DNA of 64,000 bases, from contig CP085828.1 in NCBI GenBank assembly GCA_020809705.1, forward strand, positions 930,001 to 994,000, read 5' to 3'. Numbering within the stretch: the stretch's first letter is position 1; every line of letters begins with the position of its first letter. A model generated the notes under the pieces. That model saw nothing but the letters and a program-made list of their open reading frames with translations, made no database searches and was not told the origin of the DNA. Positions 11,414-20,655 of the stretch are shown piece after piece. The position numbers and the translations under genes were made by a program. The DNA comes from Calonectria ilicicola. Taxonomy: Eukaryota; Ascomycota; Sordariomycetes; Hypocreales; Nectriaceae.

Positions 11414-13826
11414 ATGGAGTCCACGTCGGAATCCCGAAATAATCGGCGGGCAATGAATGCGCAAGTCTTGCTCTCCCCCAATTCCTCACCCAATCGCTTA
11501 CAAAAAGACTCAGCTGTCAGCGATGTCGCAGACGCAAGATCCGATGCTCGGGGTCGCAACCTTGCACAAATTGCGCGCGGAGGAATTTTGAGTGCGAATT
11601 CGAAGGCCAGGGCAGAAAAGTGCTGGTTTCGCACAGGTAAGCCTCGTTTACCGGGTTGCAGCAGGGGCACACTGACAGGCTGGGGTGTCTCAGGTACCTA
11701 CAGGAACTCCAACGAGCAGCATCCCACGCGGGCGGCCAAAACGATGGCGGGGAAGGCCAATCGCTGGAGCAGCCTGGAGAAAATCCATCTTTACAGTCTC
11801 AGCTGACTCCAGAGTCAATGCCCACTCCAAATGTGGCCACAGAGCCTTCAAATCCTCTCGCGTCTGCTAAATCTTCATATATAGCGGACGACAAGGGAAG
11901 ACTGAGTATGCAGCATCCTAATACAGAATGCAAGACACGACAACTGACCCAAATTTTGCAGGGTGGCTTGGAGAGTCTTCAACATGGTCATTTAGTCGCA
12001 AGACTCTAATGCTAATCCGCGACCACCTCAAGGAATCCAATCTTCCAAATTTTGAGATCAATGGAGAGAGCCGGGCCTATGATTTGAACTGGGGCAATAT
12101 CCCTTTTGAGGAGGCTGCCAAATTTGGAGGACTCCCCCCAATTGACCATGCCACCTACCTAATCGACAGCCTCAAATTTCATGTCGGCAAATTGTTCCAC
12201 CTCTTTGACGAAAAAGAATTCATGCACCACATCGCCGAATTTTACAAGAACCCATCTCAGCATGCAAAAGAAAATAGGATCTGGTACGTCCAGTTCTTGG
12301 TTATTCTCGCGCTGGCCAAAGCAGTTACAACCAATCCCGTCAAAGGATCAAGAACGCTGCCCGGATCTCGTCTTTTCACCCAAGCAATGTCTCTCATGCC
12401 CGACTCATCTTATTTATTCAACGATGCAATGACGGCTATCGAAATGCTCTGCGTTATTGCATTGTATTTGCAGAGTGCCGACATGAGGAATGCCGCCTAT
12501 GTCTATGTAAGTTCCCTTTTTGAATCTCATTCGCTTCACACCCGTGTGATTCTGACCATGTTCACCCTGGCAGACTGGGCAAGCCATGCGCATGTCGCTC
12601 ATCTTTGGCCTACATCGAGAACGCCCGAAAGACGGGATTTGGAATCCTGAGACTGCAGACCGCTGTCACAAGATTTGGTGGACGGTATATGTCTTGGAAC
12701 GAAATTTTGCGTCTACGATGGGCGTTCCAATGACAATTCACGATGAGGACATTACTACCCCGATGCCTGATAATGAAAAAGACACAGCATTATACGTTCA
12801 TGTCAGAATATCAGGTCTCATATTTCACGTTATTCGAAGTTTGTTCCCAGATCTCTGAAATCTTCCTTGTTGCTAACAATCAATAGAGGTCTATGGTGTC
12901 GAAGGACGTCTTCAAGCAAGTTTCCTTCCCAGCGTGAAGGACGTCCTTGCCCGTACAGCTTCCATTGCAGGAGACCTCAATAAGTGGTTCCCGCTGCCAG
13001 CAGAGAGCTCCTCAGAAATAATATCCCGCGTTTCAGCTCACTTGCATTTATTATATCACCAGGTATGATGAGCAGTGTCCTTGCAAACCTTGACTAACAC
13101 TTTCAGGCCATCCTACTCACCATGTACCCTTTACTACTATTTCTAGTCCAGGCTAGACTGCGCGAAGGCAAACGGGATGTTAGAGAGACGAGAACGTTAT
13201 CCGAGACCCCCAAAGCCTTATTGAAGAGCTGTGCGGAATCATGCAATTCGATGATACAAACCCTTAGCTCGCTGCGAAAAGAAGGGCTTCTTGGTGAGCA
13301 TGCACGAACATTATCAAACCGCGATACTAACCTGTTGCTAGAATCATTTCTCCCATTTGATTTGGAGAGAATGTTTTCCGCTGCATTCGTCATCAAAATG
13401 CTTCGGTTCGTGATGCCGCGACTTCCAAATTACCGACAACTCCGCAGCGAATCAGCCTTGCTTCTTGATGATCTTGTTCAACGTGGAAATATTCCAGCTA
13501 GCTTCCGTAAATCCGAGCTAGAATCTCTTGAAGCAATGATGAGAATATGGAGCAAAGGCGAGTCGAAAAATGATGAGAATGGCGCAGTGCAGGTTCAAGA
13601 TAATCTAGAAACACCACCTGAGCAGAGCACTGAACTGCCACCGTCTGAAGAATTGGGCTTTAGCTTTGGAGAGTTTGACAGTGGCTTCATGGATAACAAC
13701 ATTATGTCGCCTGGACAGCTCCTCTCACTTGTAGAGATGGTTGATGTGGAAGGGTCTCTAGACTGTGATATGGCATGGATGGATGCATGGCTGTGGGAAA
13801 ATACCGGAGAACATCCCCCTGTATAA
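11414..13826 (+). CDS. Zn2Cys6 transcription factor with fungal-specific TF domain
   Basis: A multi-exon regulator. The zinc cluster, encoded near 11510-11592, has the spacing C-x2-C-x6-C-x5-C-x2-C-x6-C (CQRCRRRKIRC..CTNC..C), followed by a linker with YLQELQ. Later segments carry WLGESSTWSFSR, and then the fungal_trans signature across an intron (TGQAMRMSLIFGLHRE, CHKIWWTVYVLER). Proposed introns: 11637-11693, 11906-11961, 12507-12573, 12839-12886, 13063-13106 and 13294-13341, all GT..AG, most with CTGAC/CTAAC branch sites, and frame-consistent. The last is 48 nt and in frame. The C-terminus is acidic with aromatic residues. The start is not settled: the zinc-cluster frame has a TAA at 11440 and no in-frame ATG after it. 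An extra first intron is needed, for example a donor near 11425 or 11465 and an acceptor at 11512. It converges on an amino-acid transporter, which might be a target, but that is speculation. Confidence 0.85.
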
Positions 13827-14050
13827 ATGACGACCAGGGGATAGTCTTTTAGAGGAAATGAACACTTGGGATTGCATTGGGTATGAATCACTGGGACATG
13901 GCAAGTCACATATGGAGTTACTTGTGGAACTGGGAACACAATAAATTGGACTACAATCAGGTTCTGATATTCCTTCTTTATTTTACTTTTTTGAGGGTAT
14001 TCTGATTTTGGATGAAATTCCACGCTCCAAGAAATAACCATTGCCAATTC

Positions 14051-15568
14051 TTAGAATTGAGAGTTGTCGCCACAAGAGAAGGCCCCCCTGATTTGGCTGC
14101 TGTCGCTCTCGAAAAGGTTCATCAGCTCGGTAATCGATGACCAAAGACCGGCACCGTTCATGAACAGAGACTGAATGATAAGAAGGACATTGAAAGCGGT
14201 GAGGGCCATCTTTTTCCAATCCTTTGTGAGACACCCTTTGTTCAGATGGAGCCAAAACATGGCGCTCAGTCCAAATGTAAACCAGGCGATGGTGGTTGCA
14301 GAAGAAATCGCAAGAATCGAGTCGAAAACGGGGATAGCGTTGGAAAGAACCCAAACAAGGATCCAGTAGATAGTTACGCAAGCAACCCATGTACCCCAAG
14401 ACTTGAAACTGCTGTCTGTGACTTGATCGACTGCCTTCATCCTTTTCATAGCCTCGACATACATGTATTTGATACCTGTGTGGCCAAATGCCATTGCCGT
14501 GGCAAAGACAGCGGGCAGTATGATGCCATAAGCCACTTTTGCTGGGATACGAGGTGCCGAGCCGAGAGCCGGAGAAGTGGTGTATTCGCCAGCAAGACAG
14601 TAGATCGCGATGGCGACGATCGTATACACAGTGATAGAAAAGACCTCGAGGCAGGTCAGTGCCATGGGAAAATCCTTGGCTGGATTTCGCATCTCCGCCA
14701 TGTAGGAGACGAAGCTGATGTTTCCGGCATAAGCATAGCAGATCTTGAGGCAGGCATTAAGACCCTCGCGGAAAGTTGGGTTGCCCACGATCTTGATTTT
14801 CTTATCCCAGCCAGGAGGTGCTTGTGATGGGGAGGCCAACCCAAGGCTGATCATGACAATCAGGGCAGCAGCCATGACCGCAATGGTGGATGGAATTCCG
14901 CTCTGGGAAACGAACTTGACTGTTCGAGGCAAGCAAAGTGCCCAACAGGCAATGGAAGCAATAGTAATAAAGACGACTGTGCAAAATGCGTGGTTGCTGA
15001 GCGTGTTGAAGGAAACCGAGAGAGTCACCGCGGCCGACGCGCAAGTAAACATGACCTTGATCATCAATCCGATTCCAGCAGCAATCTCCAGTCCCCTTCC
15101 GCCGATAATACGACACATGTCAACAACATTGACTACGTCTGGATATTTTCGATAGAACTGCAGCAGCACATATGCTGTGTAGGCTGATAAGGAACCGATG
15201 CCGATGATGGCAAAGATTCCAGGGACAACACCGAGCACTTTGAGGCATCCTGGCAATGAGAGGATGCCAAGACCTACTTGATTGGTGATGAGGACAAAGA
15301 CAGTGTCCCATCGACCTAGCGTACGGTAATTTTTCCCACCCTGGCTGAAGATGTTTGCTGGCTCCGTCTCGGCGGCCTTGAGGTCGAGCTGTTTAGGGTC
15401 AGTTTCCCTCAGCTCCCTCTCACTCACGTGCTCTTTTGTGGTGTCAGAAACGGGCGAGTCCATGTTTGCAGGTTGGATGCGATTGTCGGCATCGACAGAG
15501 GAGTCGGGCCTGTCTCTAGCCATACTTGCTCTTATGTGTTGAGGAGGAAGGCGTTTTGTTTTCTGCAC
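14051..15568 (-). CDS. Amino-acid permease, AAAP family (neutral amino acid Mtr-like)
   Basis: Intronless, up to 505 aa; the second Met (15523) is an equally good start. A hydrophilic N-terminus of about 85 residues ends in GRWDTVFVLITNQVGLGILSLP, the family-typical first helix with the GxGIL substrate-site turn. About eleven hydrophobic helices follow, with KICYAYAGNISFVSYMAEMRNPAKDFP in the middle, a pattern shared with Neurospora Mtr and related neutral amino-acid permeases. These are plasma-membrane proton symporters. Substrate specificity cannot be read from the sequence. The 3' end lies about 225 bp from the end of the convergent Zn2Cys6 factor. Confidence 0.88.
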   Translation of the reverse strand: MQKTKRLPPQHIRASMARDRPDSSVDADNRIQPANMDSPVSDTTKEHVSERELRETDPKQLDLKAAETEPANIFSQGGKNYRTLGRWDTVFVLITNQVGLGILSLPGCLKVLGVVPGIFAIIGIGSLSAYTAYVLLQFYRKYPDVVNVVDMCRIIGGRGLEIAAGIGLMIKVMFTCASAAVTLSVSFNTLSNHAFCTVVFITIASIACWALCLPRTVKFVSQSGIPSTIAVMAAALIVMISLGLASPSQAPPGWDKKIKIVGNPTFREGLNACLKICYAYAGNISFVSYMAEMRNPAKDFPMALTCLEVFSITVYTIVAIAIYCLAGEYTTSPALGSAPRIPAKVAYGIILPAVFATAMAFGHTGIKYMYVEAMKRMKAVDQVTDSSFKSWGTWVACVTIYWILVWVLSNAIPVFDSILAISSATTIAWFTFGLSAMFWLHLNKGCLTKDWKKMALTAFNVLLIIQSLFMNGAGLWSSITELMNLFESDSSQIRGAFSCGDNSQF

Positions 15569-17691
15569 GATTCCAGTTTTGAGTTGGACTAAGTCTAGAA
15601 CGACAGAGCAGAGACAAGTATGCTATCGGTGAGAGTATTCAATAAGCTTTGAAACCTACCAAACTCTTTAAAAGTGACGGAAACCCTAGCGGCTTCTTCC
15701 TAGGCATCACGAGGATATTTGTATGTCGGCGGACAAAAGGGTAGCACTTCCAGCTCCTCTGTTCTTGGCATTGATCCCGATGACTAACAATTGGATTAAC
15801 AAAAAAACTATGCAAATCTTGCCCGTTCAAATTCTCCAAATCCTGACAAAAGATCATTTAGATGGACCAGAGAACGTTGAGGCGAATCCACCTTATCCAC
15901 CCTGGGGACTCCAAGGTGGAGCCCCACGGGCGCGCCCATGGGCGCACTCCTTGGCGGTCCCAATTCAGGGCCATGTTTTGGGAACTCAATGGAACTGTAA
16001 CGTAAAAGTTAGCAAATCCAAAGCTTTCCATCACATAACCATCAAGTCATGAACACCAAAGGTTTGTAGATTACGCCCTGTGTTATCTGCACGTGGAGAA
16101 GCCGCGTGGATCGCGTCGAGAATCACTCCATTCAACTAGCTTGTTCTCCCTTGCTTCTCCGCATCTTACTCCAGAAATACCCCAAAAGATTCTGGGGCCA
16201 TGAGGGTATTCCGGGGACAAATATATGCGGTGGCACACACAGACCTCATGTCAAAAATAGAGGTTGGCAGCGGGGAGAATTAGATGCAGATGGACATAAG
16301 CATACCTGCCGATAGCACTCGTATGATGCTGACCAGAGTTTTATGCAGCATGGACCATCAAGACGGCAGATGAATGCGGGAATGGCCGCAGAGGTCCAAA
16401 ATGTAGAATCCTCTTCCGTTGGAGCGCTTTGCCAATTTGAGAAACTCGACGTACTCTCGTTGGCTTTTCAACTGCCCTAAAAATTGGAAGAACCAATGGG
16501 GATCACATACAAATACCTCATGAGTGCTTTAAGCTTCTTTAGTGGTCAAGGGATAAACTTCAGGTGAGGCCAGCAGGTGAAGCACCAGCCATCAAACATA
16601 AACATTTCCTATTTGGATGAAGAAAAGTCAATCTTTCGGCTTGTGAGATTAGCTCAATTGGTCATCCAATAACCTGGCACACAACCTGGAGAGGGTAGTG
16701 CTTGAATGAGTATAGTGGAACGTTGGGAAATAGATACCGAGCTCTCTTCGTTAGCCGCTGCATGTGTTGACACACTCTGGTCCCCAAAACCCAATTTCCT
16801 CTCTCACGCAGCTTCTTGATTAGACCACAGTAGATAACTTGATGCGGTAAGTTGAAAGATAATAAACTAGACACGTGAGCGATTTCCGTAATGGTTCTAT
16901 TAGTCTGTGAGGTGATTTGGTGTTGTAGTGTACTAGATAGAAGCTCCATTCTAGATTCCAGGGTAAAAAGCCACTGACAATCTTTCGAAGAGTGGGTTGT
17001 ATGTGCATATTGAATGCAGAAGGTATGTCCTCTAGGGTAGCAGAGCTGCTCAATAGATTGTGACTTGCTGGATATGATTCCTCGTCACACCATACTAATA
17101 AAAAACATGGTGATTCCCCGGATATGAGTCATGTTATTACTTTCCAAGGTCATGGATGGAAATAATAAATCGTGTCGCATCAATGCTCCTAACTGTCCTC
17201 CTAAAGTCGGTTTGGAGCGAATGAAATGGAGGGGCGAAGTCCCAGACCTTATCTGACGTAAATGATTACTTTTCGCATTCCTGATGTTTGAGAAAATAGC
17301 TCCATTTACCCCAAGTGATGGTATCCGACAGCTGGTTGGACAAGACCCGACTTTGTCCGTTGAGGGATCTCAGTCTACTGACGCTTGGAGTCAGACGCCG
17401 AGTGATTTAGCGCCATTTGTAGGGCGGCTGAAATGGCACAGGGCTAAAGACCCCTGTCGTATAGAAGTACGATGGCCAAAACGGCGCTAACTCGCAGCAC
17501 CCCTGTCGTATTCTCGTATATGATTCCGATGAATTGATGATGGCTTGTACAATGATCAATGGATGGCAACGATGAAAAGGCATATAATCCCATCTAGAAG
17601 AGCTTCAAATATTTATTTCATGTGCATCTGAACTACACTACCCAATCAAGCTTCACATCCTCCTTCACCAAATCACCATCTGACGTATAGC
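15569..17691. other. 2.1-kb intergenic region
   Basis: Flanks of two divergent genes. 15880-15960 is rich in short palindromes around gggcgcgccc. 17400-17520 has two copies of acccctgtcgtat plus imperfect inverted copies of a tagcgcc motif, which may be remains of a small inverted-repeat element. No convincing gene is seen; a tRNA-like box near 16650 was rejected. Confidence 0.45.
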
Positions 17692-18729
17692 ATGCTCCGA
17701 CCGACCATGCAGCGCCTTGCCAACAGCAGTACATCTTCTATTCGATCCCTGTCGACACAAAAACAGGCCCGTGACAGCCAGACGTTTGTGCTCCCCGATG
17801 GTCGCGTCTTAGGCTTTGCAGAATACGGTGACCCAAATGGCAAACCCCTTCTGTATTTTCACGGCTACCCATCATGTCGCCTTGAAGCCGCTCCCGTCGC
17901 GGGGATGAGTCGACGTCTGGGCATCCGCCTCATCTCCATCGATCGCCCAGGCTACGGCCTGTCAACGCCACAGCCCCGCCGCAGTCTAGTGGACTGGCCC
18001 GCTGACGTCCAGGCCTTTGCCAAGGGCATGCACCTCGATCGCTTCGCAGTCGTTGGACTTTCCGGCGGCGGCCCTTATGCGCTCGCCTGTGCCCATTCAC
18101 TGCCAAAGGATATGCTCACTGGCGTCGGCCTCTTTGCGAGCGCTGCGCCCTGGGCAGCTGGCGCCCAACACAACTCCTGGTACCGACGTGTCATTGCCGA
18201 CATGAGCGTGCGTTGGCCGACGGGGCTTGAGTCACTTTTTACGGGGGCTGTAGGCTCTATAAAGTGGATATTGTCTACCCATCTTGTGTCGCGTTTTATC
18301 GACAAACGCCTCGCGGCCGCCGAAAGAAATAAAAAGAAGACCGCCGGCGACCCAGAGTTTGAGGCCTCGGATGAATGGCTAGCAGGCATGCCAGTGCCAG
18401 ACCAGAGGAAGGAATTGATCCGCACCTTCATCGACCAGCCATTTGCCCAGGGCACATCTGAGACTGCTCGCGAGGCGAAGCTATTGTCATCCCAGGATTG
18501 GGGTTTCAAGCTCGAAGATGTTGGATTCAATCCCATCCGCATATGGCATGGAGAGAGCGACAAGAACTCTCCAGCAGTCATGATCCGTTGGATGGCTGAG
18601 CGGCTCAATAACCCTAAGCTTCGAGTGTACCGGGCCGACACACATTATACCATGTTTAAGCATTTGGAGGGAGCTCTGACGGAGTTGGTATCAAATGGAG
18701 AGTGTAAGGACAAGACTGAGAAGAGCTGA
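17692..18729 (+). CDS. Alpha/beta hydrolase
   Basis: Intronless, 345 aa. The Arg/Ser-rich first 25 residues, with few acids, resemble a mitochondrial presequence, but a start at Met6 is also possible. The fold shows the oxyanion-hole segment YFHGYPSCRLE (about 54-65) and the nucleophile elbow GLSGGG with Ser124. The acid is probably Asp290 in WHGESDKNSP, and the base His318 in ADTHYTMF. Core length matches small hydrolases of the haloalkane-dehalogenase or proline-iminopeptidase-like type. A Lys-rich cap insert lies at 205-218. The catalytic triad looks intact, so it should be active as an esterase, lipase or epoxide-type hydrolase. The substrate is unknown, and neighbours give no clue. Confidence 0.88.
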   Translation: MLRPTMQRLANSSTSSIRSLSTQKQARDSQTFVLPDGRVLGFAEYGDPNGKPLLYFHGYPSCRLEAAPVAGMSRRLGIRLISIDRPGYGLSTPQPRRSLVDWPADVQAFAKGMHLDRFAVVGLSGGGPYALACAHSLPKDMLTGVGLFASAAPWAAGAQHNSWYRRVIADMSVRWPTGLESLFTGAVGSIKWILSTHLVSRFIDKRLAAAERNKKKTAGDPEFEASDEWLAGMPVPDQRKELIRTFIDQPFAQGTSETAREAKLLSSQDWGFKLEDVGFNPIRIWHGESDKNSPAVMIRWMAERLNNPKLRVYRADTHYTMFKHLEGALTELVSNGECKDKTEKS

Positions 18730-19200
18730 GCTGGCAGGTTTGTGTATTATCAGAAGTTATCCATTCATGATCATATAGTCTGCTCATGAATGTGCTTCCA
18801 ACTTGATGGGAGTACATGTATAGTAGGAACTAAATAACACACAACTCAAGATACACAATACTGCATAAGCAGATTGGTAGTTTCCAATTTTGTACTTATG
18901 GGCGCAGTCTCGATATAAACTAGTGAATTACTTTTCAACCGATAGAGACTTTGCATTCTATCAAGCATCTAATATAAAAAAAGCCATCATTTCGTCCACA
19001 CCTCACTTCTAAATGGGAACGCTGATCTATGCCGTTAGTTTCCTTCAGTTGATGTTGAGCCTCAAAATATTGCCACGGTGGCACAGTCTTTCGCCCAAGA
19101 TTCGATTTCCACAATCTCAAATCAAAGGTAGAGAAAATGTAAAAACATAGTTTCTCATGGAATTTTATTGAAATAACCCCTGATCGTTGATGGGTGATGA
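18730..19200. other. 3' flank, no gene
   Basis: AT-rich sequence between the hydrolase and the end of the minus-strand pseudogene. Short open frames without domains. Confidence 0.45.
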
Positions 19201-19842
19201 TCAAAACTTTCCGGCATAGCCTACAGGAAGATCTGTTAGACAGATGACGAGTATGAAGCTCTGTAACGCGCACGTACCATATTTCAAGTGTCTCTCAATT
19301 ATCTGTGAGTATGACATTGACCGAAGATCGGGTTCTTGTTCCCCGTCGTCGTCATCATGGAAATTTTGGGTCATGGATGGGCTTTCGGCACCATTTTCTG
19401 AACTTTGGATGACATCTGGGACGCTTTTTGCTGCGGTGGGTAGACTATACTAGGTCCAAGTCGAACAATCAACCAACTTTTCAGCAAGTTTCATGACTTC
19501 AACACCCTCTGGAATGTGCTTGTCCTTGAGCCGGAGACCGATTCGCTCCATGTCGGAGGAAATGACACAAATAACGGCCGGAACGTCCTACTACACCACG
19601 ACGCTTTGCTTGTCCTCTTGCTCACACCAAGACATGCTTTCCTGGTTCCCCTGTCGCTCAAACCAGTAGTAGAGCTTGTCCTTGTAAGCAGGCGGGAGGA
19701 TCTGTACCGTCTCCTTTGTCATGTTCTGCTTGACTAAAGGCACGAACTGGTCCTGATTTGTTCTCGTCATCAGTTTCTTTAGCCAGTGCTTATGCTCGGA
19801 AATAAAGGTGTCTTGCTCGACGATCTCTTGGTAGCTGACCAT
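19201..19842 (-). pseudogene. Unidentified gene broken by three in-frame TAG codons
   Basis: On the minus strand a single frame runs from the Met at 19842 to a TGA at 19201 if one 57-nt intron (19221-19277, gtacgt..tctaac..gtag) is removed, giving 195 codons. The frame is interrupted by TAG at 19591-19593 and 19588-19590 and again at 19450-19452. Composition stays protein-like on both sides of each stop: amphipathic HWLKKLM and YKDKLYYWFERQ before; VICVISSDMERIGL and KLAEKLVD, then an acidic HDDDDGEQEPD tail, after. All three stops can come from CAG by one C-to-T change in a CpA context, the RIP preference. I do not recognise the family. The start may lie upstream, since the frame is open for a few codons with ATA in place of a possible ATG. 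Confidence 0.55.
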
Positions 19843-20655
19843 CCCTGCTGTGCTATGGTCTTCTATTATGGCTATCGTTGGGTTTTGTGTTTTGCTAAAT
19901 AGGGAGAGATGTGGTGTAAAGTTATAAAGCTAGAAAAGATAAACTAGCGTCTGTAGTTTGATGCGTTCCGATGTTGTCATAGAAACAAGGCAGCCTGGTT
20001 GTGTTAATTGCCGACGACGTGAGCTCATAATAAATAATTCAAACATTTTTCATAATGCTAGTTGTATGCATAAGGTGTCTTTTATACATGGTCGCATAAA
20101 AGACACCTTATGCACCTCCAATGATCCAACTTCTATGTGTCGACTGTATGACACAGATGTGCTGGCTTTAGCTAAACCCAGCCCAAGCAAGGTCTAAAAA
20201 TATCCATTTTGGTCGACAACTCTTTTCTAAATTTGCACAAATTGTAACTATAAAGTCCCAGCTATTACATGTTTTCTCAACGTAAAAGCTAATGAATGCA
20301 ATGGAAAGTTTAGCAAAGGATATACTGAATTCCAACTTGCTCTAAGGAAGTACCGAAGCATTCTTACTATGTGTTGGTTGGGACCCCTATCCACTTTGGT
20401 ATAGGAAGCCACCATTCTTAGCCATAACGTGTGAGAATTTAATTGGATACCCGAATGGAGGCAAATTCGGCGCTTATTGGTGGTCTGCTGTTGGGTTGGC
20501 TGCATCGCAAGGTGGAGCCTAGTGTTTGGGTGCTTAATTTTTCAGCTACGCTCAGGAATTTCATCTCGTCAAGTCATTTGCATTTGTACATATGAAAATA
20601 ATTGCTGCTACGACTCCTTTGAAAACGACAGGGCACGAGATTAATTGATGGACTG
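19843..20655. other. Intergenic AT-rich region between pseudogenes
   Basis: No gene recognised. Apart from the 18-bp inverted repeat listed separately, only short open frames are seen. It lies inside the decayed accessory block. Confidence 0.45.
20067..20114. repeat. Perfect 18-bp inverted repeat (hairpin), 12-nt loop
   Basis: The left arm 20067-20084 reads tgcataaggtgtctttta, and the right arm 20097-20114 is its exact reverse complement. The 12-bp spacer is tacatggtcgca. The arms could fold as an 18-bp hairpin in RNA or as a DNA cruciform. It may be the core of a small inverted-repeat element or the remains of one. No target-site duplication was recognised. Confidence 0.85.

Noticed and set aside
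16641..16720. tRNA-like box A (TTAGCTCAATTGG) near 16649
   Set aside because: No acceptor stem closes around it, and the only box B candidate downstream (gcttgaatga) is poor. At best a very decayed tRNA-derived sequence.
11414..18729. Regulator, permease and hydrolase as a biosynthetic gene cluster
   Set aside because: No backbone enzyme (PKS, NRPS, terpene synthase, DMATS) or tailoring oxidases nearby. Neighbourhood alone is not enough.
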